DNA of 64,000 bases, taken from Atherix ibis (lineage: Eukaryota > Arthropoda > Insecta > Diptera > Athericidae). The DNA is taken from contig OY282605.1 in NCBI GenBank assembly GCA_958298945.1, positions 1,945,811 through 2,009,810 of the forward strand. The letters run 5' to 3'. The notes under the pieces were generated by a model, which was not told the origin of the DNA, searched no databases, and saw only the letters and a list, made by a program, of their open reading frames with translations. The number at the start of each line of letters is the position of its first letter. Positions within the stretch are counted from its first letter, which is position 1. This document shows, in pieces, positions 55,561-64,000 of this stretch. The translations under genes were made by a program, and so were the position numbers.

Positions 55561-57659
55561 TAGAGCAGGAGATATAAAAATGTGACTAATTAAAGTAGTT
55601 TTAGTGAGATAAAGTCTCACAATTTGTCTTTCATTGATTTCCACCTTACTATAAGATAAGAAAAAAATCCTTTGCCGTATTTTTAAATAGAAAAAACTAC
55701 AAAACATATAATTTTTATTAATAATCTCATTACTTACTTTGCGTATTTTATAACTGTTTGCACTTACTAGATTATTTTGATATTATGGAATTTGGAAATT
55801 TCCAAGCAAAAATAATGTAATTAAATTTCTTAGATTTGATTATTTTAAAAAATTTCATTTCATTTATTTATCCAATACTAAAACGTTGTGTACGGTGCTT
55901 GTTTGTAAGCTTTTTACCTATTCTTACAAGTGCACATAACCATTAAGAAGTAAATGAATTTGGAGAAAATTAACTCTAATTTGAAAATATTTCTACAATT
56001 TCAATTTTAGTGATAATCGTCCTTTACTCTGGGTATTGCCATAGCCGAGCCGAGCCAGCAACAGGAACGAGTTGGTCGATGGTTTTCAGAACAGCCAGTT
56101 TATTCAATTAGCATCAATATGATATTCATTTGCATTTATTATAACAATTGACACCCTCTACCACCATTCGAGATTTCAACTTGAGCTCATTTCCTTCGAT
56201 ATGGTTTCTGTCTGCATCCTATTCACGTATAGTGTTCAAAAATTCTCCAATTTAACTTTGTTTCGTAAAATTCCCATATTTGTTCAGTTCTCCATTTAAA
56301 AACTGCTAATACCTTAAAAGGGATTGTATCTCTCCCCAACCCGAACGAGCGTTTCGTTTCTAGTCAGTATTTGCGTCCATAGTTAAAGTTCACGTTCAGT
56401 TCCGGACTGCATGAGCTTCGTTCCTCCCTTAGGCAATAAGGGTAATTATTTTCCCTTTTTACTGTCTGTCTCTTATCTGTCTAACATAATATAGATAGTC
56501 CTAAACAGGTGTGCCGGCAACAAAAATACCATTTGAATTTGTTTAGGTTCGACAATTCCGAACGCTACGAGTGTGGATCTCCTCAAATTCAGAATGGCCC
56601 TTAATTTAATCATTATTTCTGAAAGGTATCAGGTCGTCTAAAGTGAAATTTTATTCACCATTTACTAGAAATTGATGTTTTCAAATATTTCAAGTATACT
56701 TAGTTAAGGAGAAAAGGTGAAATTCCAGAGCATAACCTTTCCGAACGGGTATTCTGTTAATATCTATCCGGAACTTTACTGTTTTCAACAAACTCCATTT
56801 CATCCTCATTTTGGACCTTGTTATTTTTATTTTTTATTTTTATTAATTTAATACCAAAGAAAAATCATATCTACACAATTTTATATTAATATTATTCTGT
56901 TAAAGTATCGTATACATATGTAAATTTATAATCGTAGCTTTAAGAAATTTTCTTATTTTTTAGTTTGCACACATTTTTAATAAATATTTTCATGTTAAGC
57001 AGCTTTAATAAATTTTTCCTTATTTGTTCTCAAATTTTACCATCACAATATTTATTTATATCGTTAAATTATAGTACTCGTAATTGTTAATTGATTTTTC
57101 ACTTTTTATTGAATTTACTATATTAAAAGCTACCCCTTCCACCCCTTCAACTTCAGCTGTCTACCATATCCATTTAATATTGGAATATTTTTAGTAAGCG
57201 ACCAACAAGTATGTCATTAAAAGTATGGAGAATCTCATCCTTGATTTTGAGCATAATTCACATGTCGTCGTAATTAGTCCTCAGTGGATTCAGTTATTAA
57301 AAATTATTAACCCCTAATTGAACAGGAAAATTATAAAGCGATGTGGATGATCTGATATGTCTGCTTCGGCTTTCAGATACTGGGGAGCATATGACTCATT
57401 TAATAAGCTTCTCATATGGGGTTTATATGTGCATAGTAGCGGCCTTAGTTAATGTGAATATTCATATACGTGTAGATAGACGCGAGTACGTACAGTGACT
57501 AGAGTGCATAACTAAAAGATGAGCAAGAATATTGGGCACATATAATAAATGGTTTTTATGCTCGTTGTGATGCAGTAAGTAACCAATTTTAATCAGGCCA
57601 TTACATATGCTCAAATATATTACTTTATAAACACAACAATATTTTTGCAATAAGCAAAT
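55561..57659. other. No gene recognised
   Basis: AT-rich, with a patch of moderate GC at 56030-56770. No recognisable protein or shared repeat. Confidence 0.45.
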
Positions 57660-58640
57660 GGATTTATATAACTTTTTTTTTTTTTTTTTATAAAGATTTA
57701 GACTGCACAATTTCTTATTACAATTATTAACCAAAAAACTTTTAATACTAGTCGAAGTTTTCTTTTAATAACTTTTAAATGAAATACAATTTTATAATTT
57801 TTATTTTTATTAATTGAATGTATTGTCTTAAACATTATACTCGTATATAGAACATAATATCGGTAATATAAAAATGTGCTTAAAAGTGCTCGCCGTTTGG
57901 CCACGGCGCATTTTTCTTAAGCATTTTTCTCTTCGTAGCATATTTTTTTTCATAATATTTTCGAAGACTTCTAGTGTTATTTCAGAAATTTTGTTTCGAA
58001 TGTTATCTTTAAGCATTCCTGTTGTGGTTAGTTTGATAGTGTACAACTTTTCCCCGTACGAAATAATAGGTTTGGTTTAAATCAGAGATCATGGGAGCCA
58101 GTCGATATCAATACGTTTTGACAATTTTCAACCGGGAAATTTTTTCCCTCATAATTTGCATCACAGGACGAGCTGTGTTTGATGTGGCACCGCTTTGTTG
58201 AATTTGGGCAGAAAAAAGTTTTCCGACATGTCCCGATAGTGGTCACCAGTAACTGATACATCATTGCCTACAGCATCCTCTAATAAATATGGCCCAATGA
58301 TGCCGCCAGAACAAATGCCCCGCTATACAGTTACTCTACGTGAGTGAAGTCGCCTTTGGTTATCAGTTGAGGAATTTTTGTGCCCCAACAGCAGCTATTT
58401 TGTTTATTAACAAAGCTCATAATGATTTATTATCCAGTCTCGCCACTGTTCATGGTCGTTTGTCTACAGCTATTGTGTCAATTGAGTTTTTTACTGGTAA
58501 ATTAAGCAAATTATTGGAGAATTTCTACCAAACATATTGGAGATATATGCACGGTATCGATGAGAGGTACCCAGGCACTCTGCAACACTTTGCCTCAGTG
58601 CATCAATCTTTTCAGATGTATGTTGGCTTAATTGGCGCTC
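57660..58640 (-). pseudogene. ITm-C transposase copy 3
   Basis: On the minus strand from about 58600 down: RQSVAECLGTSHRYRAYIS, KTQLTQ and TNDHEQWRDW, VNKQNSCCWGTK, GICSGGIIGPYLLEDAVGND, VSVTGDHYRDMSENFF, QQSGATSNTARPVM in which catalytic Asp 2 (QQDGA) is replaced by Ser, then LKDNIRNKISEITLEVFENI and the C-terminal KKNMLRREKCLRKMRRGQ. This is the most complete ITm-C copy, broken by stops and frameshifts; the third Asp block is blurred. The 3' trailer (57680-57830) resembles that of copy 2. The 143-codon plus-strand frame at 58340-58771 is antisense to it. Its 5' side runs directly into minisatellite array 4. Confidence 0.85.
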
Positions 58641-60345
58641 AGTTAAATATGTCAATAAAAAATGCGTTAGTAAAAAAATGCGCCCATAAATATTTGTCAG
58701 AAAAATTCATCAGTAAAAATTTCTCAATAACAATTTTCAGAAAAAATTTGTCAGTAAAAACTTGTCATTAAAAATTCGTCAGCAAAAATTCGTATGTAAA
58801 AATTCGCCAGTAAAAATTTTCAGAAAAAATTTGTTATTAAACATTTATTACGAAAAATTTGTCCATAAAAATTTGTCAGTAAAAACTTTTGTCAAAAAAA
58901 TTTGTGAGTAAAAATTTGTCAGTAAAAATTTGTAATCAAAATTTAGGTCATACAAATTTATTAGTAAAAATTCGTCAGTAACAATTTTCAGAAAAAATTT
59001 GTCAGTAAAAATGCATTAGTAAAAATTTGTCAGTAAAAATTTATCTGCAAAAGTTTACGGGAAAAACTCATCAGTAAAAGTTTGTCAGTAAAAATTTCTT
59101 GTTAAAAATTCGTCAGTAAAAATTCATCAGTAAAAGTCCGTCAGTAAAAATTCATCAGTAAAAATTCGTCATTAAAATTTATTAGTAAAAATTTGTAAAT
59201 AAAAACTTGTTCATTTTTCAGTAAAAATTTTTCAGTAAAAATTTTTCAGTAAAAATTTTTCAGTAAAAATTTTTCAGTAAAAATTTTTCAGTAAAACTTT
59301 TCCAGTAAAAATTTTCCAGTAAAAATTTTCCAGTAAAAATATTTCAGTAAAAATTTTTCTGTCAAAATTTTTCAGTAAAAATTTTTCAGTAAAAATTTTT
59401 CAGTAAAAATTTTTCAGTAAAAATTTTTCAGTAAAAATTTTTCAGTAAAAATTTTTCAGTAAAAATTTTTCAGTAAAAATTTTTCAGTAAAAATTTTTCA
59501 GTAAAAATTTTTCAGTAAAAATTTTTCAGTAAAAATTTTTCAGTAAAAATTTTTCAGTAAAAATTTTTCAGTAAAAATTTTTCAGTAAAAATTTTTCAGT
59601 AAAAATTTTTCAGTAAAAATTTTTCAGTAAAAATTTTTCAGTAAAAATTTTTCAGTAAAAATTTTTCAGTAAAAATTTTTCAGTAAAAATTTTTCAGTAA
59701 AAATTTTTTAGTAATAATTTTTCAGTAAAAATTTTTCAGTAAAAATTTTTCAGTAAAAATTTTTCAGTAAAAATTTTTCAGTAAAAATTTTTCAGTAAAA
59801 ATTTTTCAGTAAAACTTTTCCAGTAAAACTTTTCCAGTAAAACTTTTCCAGTAAAAATTTTCCAGTAAAAATTTTCCAGTAAAAATTTTTCAATAAAAAT
59901 TTTTCAGTAAAAATTTTTCAGTAAAAATTTTTCAGTAAAAATTTTTCAGTAAAAATTTTTCAGTAAAAATTTTTCAGTAAAAATTTTTCAGTAAAAATTT
60001 TTCAGTAAAAATTTTTCAGTAATAATTTTTCAGTAAAAATTTTTCAGTAAAAATTTTTCAGTAAAAATTTTTCAGTAAAAATTTTTCAGTAAAAATTTTT
60101 CAGTAAAAATTTTTCAGTAAAAATTTTTCAGTAAAACTTTTCCAGTAAAACTTTTCCAGTAAAACTTTTCCAGTAAAACTTTTCCAGTAAAAATTTTCCA
60201 GTAAAAATTTTCCAGTAAAAATTTTTCAATAAAAATTTTTCAGTAAAAATTTTTCAGTAAAAATTTTTCAGTAAAAATTTTTCAGTAAAAATTTTTCAGT
60301 AAAACTTTTCCAGTAAAACTTTTCCAGTAAAAATTTGTTAGTGAA
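58641..60345 (+). repeat. Minisatellite array 4 (largest, partly homogeneous)
   Basis: 58641-59214 holds diverged units like those of arrays 1-3. 59215-60320 is about 80 units of a strict 14-mer, CAGTAAAAATTTTT, with only a few variant units. It ends with two diverged units and unrelated sequence. Confidence 0.98.
59800..60320 (+). repeat. Higher-order repeat inside array 4
   Basis: The same run of variant units (several CTTTTCCAGTAAAA, two ATTTTCCAGTAAAA, then one TTTTTCAATAAAAA) occurs at about 59814-59900 and 60133-60240. The CAATAAAA variant recurs 336 bp apart (59891 and 60227), exactly 24 units; the AATAATTTTT variant recurs 308 bp apart (59713 and 60021), exactly 22 units. The difference equals two extra units in one block. 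Confidence 0.85.
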
Positions 60346-61271
60346 AATTTGTCATGTTTTCCTCTGAATGCTATTAACAAAGAAGCAGCGGTCAACTGCT
60401 GTATTCAACTATCTATTAAAGAACACCAAAGTTCTCTGATCCAGTATATCCTTATTGAAATTTATCGAAAATCCATCTTACACTACATTCACACATCCCG
60501 CATTAACCTCATTTAGAAAAACTTTTGCTCTTCCTAATATCGTCTTCACAATCGTCTAAAGCAAATCTCTTCCACTACCTAGTCTAAAAGATATTCACCC
60601 ATCATTTCGATATTGATACCTGAATTAGAAAGGGATTCATCCACCCTCTCTCTCGATTTTCCAACCTTTCCCCGCACTGCAACTAGAAATCTTGGTTAGG
60701 AGTGTATATGAAGTTGTGTGCGATACTCAGCAGGTACAGTAAGGAAATTGTCTTAAGAACTGTTGAATGGACTCGGTATTGTAGTCATAATGGTCACGGA
60801 TGTAGCTGTGGATTTCTTTACAGTATCTTTTGGTGTCGTCCAGCTTATTAGAAAGTCGCACCGTGAATTATACAGTAGAATTTTTCCATCTATCATCGCC
60901 AAATGGTCTCATAGTCGTGGCGCTGTTAAATTGCTTTACATGCAAAATAAACAATGAAAATGCTTAACGAAGTTATAACTATAAAAGTTTACTTAAAGAT
61001 ATTATAGGAAAATTGGATATATCCGAACATTTTTATTTCCAGTAAAGAAAAGGACCTAAGATATAATACTTTTCTCCAATAGTCAAGATATGGCTAATAC
61101 GTATATTTCCATAAATGCTAATAACAGTACCATAAAAACCTAATCAAACATTAATTGGGATTACCTAGAAATCCATTTGGAAACACATGCAATAAGAGAG
61201 GTTTCAAAACCAATTAAAAGCAGTTCATCTGGCAGAATGGCAACACTACTATTTTTATAATGCAGTAACTT
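60346..61271. other. No gene; contains dispersed motif
   Basis: The open frame at 60763-60957 is unrecognised and overlaps the motif at 60894-60925 (ATCGCCAAATGGTCTCATAG then TCGTGGCGCTGT). Confidence 0.5.
60894..60925 (+). repeat. Dispersed 39-bp motif, third copy
   Basis: Matches the core CGCCAAAT-TCAT-GTCGTGGCGCT of the other copies with more substitutions; the first seven bases of the motif are not conserved. Confidence 0.6.
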
Positions 61272-61298
61272 TAAAAATCGACCTGGAACATGAAAAGC
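61272..61298 (+). repeat. ITm-C terminal repeat, isolated
   Basis: CCTGGAACATGAAAAGCACC then CTGTATA. Its complement matches the outer end of ITm-C copy 2 at 23161-23188 (TATACAGGATGAGTTTTATG TTCCAGG) with four mismatches. No transposase sequence was recognised immediately to its left. Confidence 0.7.
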
Positions 61299-61304
61299 AC
61301 CCTG

Positions 61305-62010
61305 TATATTGTTTAGTCGAAAAAGTTCATGGCGTTTTTTTTAGTAACATAGAGACGCTTTAATCCGAGTGTTAAAATCAATTTATTCAAACCAAATATT
61401 TCGACAATATTTTGCCATTTCTTGGGCACATTCATGATCATATCAGTATAGAACCTACGTGGTTTCTGGTTAAAAAGCATAAACGGTGGATGCATCAAAA
61501 CTTCTCTCTTAATTACTGACGAATCATCGACGATGTGTGCGGTCGAACGCTGTCGTGGTGAACGATTGCACCCTTCCTATTGATCAATTCTGGCCGTTTG
61601 ATCTTAATCTTTTAGCGTAATCTCTCGTGTTCCTCATGGTATAGTATCTAGAAACAGTTTAACCGAATGCTAGTAATTTATGATGAATTAATTCCCTTCC
61701 AACAATCGTGCCTTTGAAATTGCTTGCGATCGTTTATGTAAATTTGTTCATGTTCTCTTTCGAACGATATTCCTGTATTTTACCCATTTCATTGCCGTTG
61801 TTATGATTCATTTCAGAAATGGTTTGATTTCATTGCGCTTTAGCAGCTCATCGCAGATGTTAGGTCGGTGCATCTAGTTCTTCATACTCAATTCATGAGG
61901 ATTCTTTTTAACCCATTTTCTTTTTCACAAGCCTGCGATGCATTGTCGGTTTGCTCGAAGTGGTATTGTAAGGTATAGCGAATTTTCTCTTTATTATTGT
62001 GCATTATTGA
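61305..62010 (-). pseudogene. Decayed mariner relic of a further lineage
   Basis: Minus strand from about 61985: TTSSKPTMHRRLVKKK, PNICDELLKRNEIKPFLK, then KWVKYRNIVRKR (relatives read TGDEKWVTYDNIVRKRSWS; the first catalytic Asp is lost), RPELINRKGAIVHHDSVRPH with catalytic Asp 2 kept, LMHPPF, a deletion, and QKPRRFYTDMIMNVPKKWQN near the C-terminus. The third Asp block is deleted. The wording resembles mauritiana/mellifera-type mariners more than mariner A. Not active. Confidence 0.8.
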
Positions 62011-63084
62011 ATTTGAATAACTTTTGATATAGTTATTCCAATTTGTACTCCATAAAACCTTTCAAACGCGTATCTTATTTGGTTACGCCTTTTTTCGAAT
62101 AAGTATCTTTTTTTAAAACGCCTTTTTTCGAATAAGTTTTTTTTTGACTAATCAATTTTAACAGAATTTTATTTTTATAATAAAGAAAATTGATTTGTAT
62201 TATTACAATCCCTTTTCAGAAGAGAATAACGTTTCTGTTGAAAAATGTTTTCTTTTTTTTGATTTTCATGCACAAATACTCAATTCTAAGGATAGCAGCT
62301 TAAATTGAAATTTCGTTCCAGTTCTTATATCTTTATTTTATATAGAAAATGTTCAGTAACAAAATATGAAAATTTAATGTCTTCTTTTAAAAGATGTGAG
62401 CAAATCATCTACTATAACACTGGTAAAAAAATTCCCTATGTTTCCATGGAATTTTATTAATAGATTTCGTATATTAAGCAAAGCTCGATTAATATACCTG
62501 AATAAATTGTAAATAAAGTTAAATTAAAATCATATAAATATTTTTAATAATTTATTATTGCCTTTAGTAGGATATGTATCTAATTGTTATGATTTTTGGA
62601 GATATTACCAATATTCACATGTGATATATTTTATCATTGATAATTGATTTATTTTTTTAAAATTGGATTTACCTATAAGAGAAAAAATATATTAAATAAG
62701 ATTCCCGGAATGAAAACGAAAATTTCTTCGAAAAGATACTGTCGATGAACACAAATAAAAATTTCCTATAATACCTCTTGGTACTGAATACCATATAAAA
62801 AATTATGCTTGTCATATAGATCTGTTGGCAATTAGGATGGTGGTTGAGACTATAATAAATTTCCCAAAACTTCGCAAAATCATCATTTTTAGAGACTGTC
62901 TCGAAGCCTTGATGGCCTCATCAGTTAAGCCGGTAGTAAACTACATTCGAAATTGGTTAAATTGTATTAAGTTCAAAGTCATGCTTGTATCTTGATAACT
63001 AGCCAGCCATGTTGAATTCGAACAAACCGTAATTTTGGTCAAGGACACTTTTAACCTTTCTTTTGATGTTCAACTTATTAGCCC
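62011..63084. other. No gene recognised
   Basis: AT-rich. A phrase of about 18 bp (GCCTTTTTTCGAATAAG) is repeated at about 62087 and 62122. No protein recognised. Confidence 0.5.
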
Positions 63085-63594
63085 AGATTTTTTATGCTCC
63101 CTTCAGCTTATGACCGTGCATTTTTGAAAACGAAGTCTTTCAATGCGATTGTACTCCACTATGTCCTGTAACTCTTATAAAGCCTTTCAAAGCCAAGATT
63201 TTTTTCTGCTCCCTTAAGCTTATGACCGAGCAGTTTTGAAAACGAAGTCTTTCCAGTCCATTGTGCTCCAATATGTCCTTTGGCTATTATGAAGCCTTTC
63301 AAGGCCCAGAATTTTTTCTGCTCCCTTCAGCTTATGACCGAGTAATTTTGAAAACAAAGTCTTTTAATGCCATTATGATCCAATATACCCTTTTACTCTT
63401 ATAAATCCTTTCAAAGCCCAGATTTTTTTCAGCGCCCTTCAGCTTATGACCGAGCAATTTTGAAAACGAAGTCTTTCCAGTCCATTGTGCTCCAATATGT
63501 CCTTTGGCTATTATGAAGCCTTTCAAGGCCCAGATTTTTTTCTGCTCCCTTCAGCTTATGACCGAGAAGTTTTGAACACGAAGTTTCCACTATA
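63085..63594. repeat. 112-bp tandem repeat, 4.5 units, alternating types
   Basis: Unit starts at 63085, 63195, 63308, 63420 and 63532. Each carries TCAGCTTATGACCGAG (one TAAGC variant) and GAAAACGAAGTCTTT. Units 2 and 4 share CCAGTCCATTGTGCTCCAAT and CTTTGGCTATTATGAAGCC; units 1 and 3 share ACTCTTATAAA and AATGC-ATT. The unit length is not a multiple of three, so the minus-strand frame at 63332-63526 is unlikely to be a repeat protein. Confidence 0.93.
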
Positions 63595-64000
63595 TCTATT
63601 GACTCACATTCTTACAGTCTCGTAAACAATATCCTGCAGAACTCTAAACTCTCGAAAACATTTTCCTAAAGGACTAAATAATAGAAAATCTACTCGCACC
63701 AAGTGCACTCATGCCGCTAAACTTTTATAAAAATAAAAAACTAGCCAATTTTTGTTTTTCCTATTAAAAACATGCTCATTTAGGGGTGGCATAGAATATT
63801 TAAAATCTCAACTAAAATTCAGATCTAATTTATTTTCATTTATATTAAAATTTACAACAAAAAAAATAATATCCTTCAAAATGACTAAGAATTTTCAGCA
63901 ATAATTTTCGCATGTAATTTTCGAAAACCATCCTCGTCATCATAAAATTATAGGCAATCATATACGCTAGCTAATGCTGAACTTACAAAGTAACCTGTGA
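63595..64000. other. No gene recognised
   Basis: AT-rich tail of the window. No open frame or shared repeat. Confidence 0.5.

Noticed and set aside
58340..58771. 143-codon plus-strand open frame, one of the longest in the window
   Set aside because: Its first part is antisense to ITm-C copy 3 and its tail runs into minisatellite units.
63332..63526. Repeat protein encoded by the 112-bp tandem units
   Set aside because: 112 is not divisible by three, so the frame changes from unit to unit.

Overview
The window looks like a gene-poor, AT-rich, transposon-packed stretch of an arthropod genome, most likely an insect. The evidence is the density of mariner/Tc1-type elements from several lineages, an R1-type LINE tail, no bacterial gene layout, and almost no long open frames outside transposon relics. 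I found no intact host gene, no tRNA or rRNA gene and no CRISPR array. All identifications come from reading translations and repeats by eye, so family names are provisional and many boundaries are good only to about 10-30 bases.

Layout. 0.5-5.1 kb: a decayed IS630-Tc1-mariner transposon (called ITm-C here) is split by a deleted mariner (mariner A). Tandem copies of the ITm-C 5' end follow, then the best-preserved mariner A (2810-4175), whose right flank is duplicated at 8540-9518. 6.5-7.4 kb: mariner B. 9.6-14.6 kb: a giant inverted repeat with arms of about 2.4 kb and a spacer of about 145 bp; part of its inner arm recurs at 22.4 kb. 17-20 kb: a deleted mariner with long terminal repeats and a second mariner relic. 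21.5-22.1 kb: a tandem repeat that stays open in translation. 23.2-27 kb: nested ITm-C, mariner A and mariner B pieces, then another mariner A.

29.5-38 kb: two long arrays of a 13-14 bp minisatellite (CAGTAAAAATTTTT-like). The second is bracketed by direct repeats of about 260 bp and is followed by a short decayed piece of a ryanodine-receptor (RyR) domain. 42.3-42.5 kb: two adjacent, almost perfect hairpins, then a 393-bp MITE. 43.4-44.9 kb: mariner B interrupted by a 5'-truncated R1-type LINE with a target-site duplication. 45-48 kb: two more mariner relics. 50.3-51.1 kb: the minisatellite in reverse orientation. 53.8-55.6 kb: a mariner A folded back on itself, next to a second R1-type LINE tail. 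57.7-60.3 kb: an ITm-C relic running into the largest minisatellite array, part of which has higher-order structure. 61.3-62 kb: a further mariner relic. 63.1-63.6 kb: a 112-bp tandem repeat with alternating unit types.

No genes act together as a pathway. The interest lies in genome dynamics: nested insertions, head-to-head and foldback rearrangements, insertions bracketed by long flank duplications, and a dispersed short-period satellite with local homogenisation. None of the transposases seen is intact, so any remaining mobility would depend on copies elsewhere.
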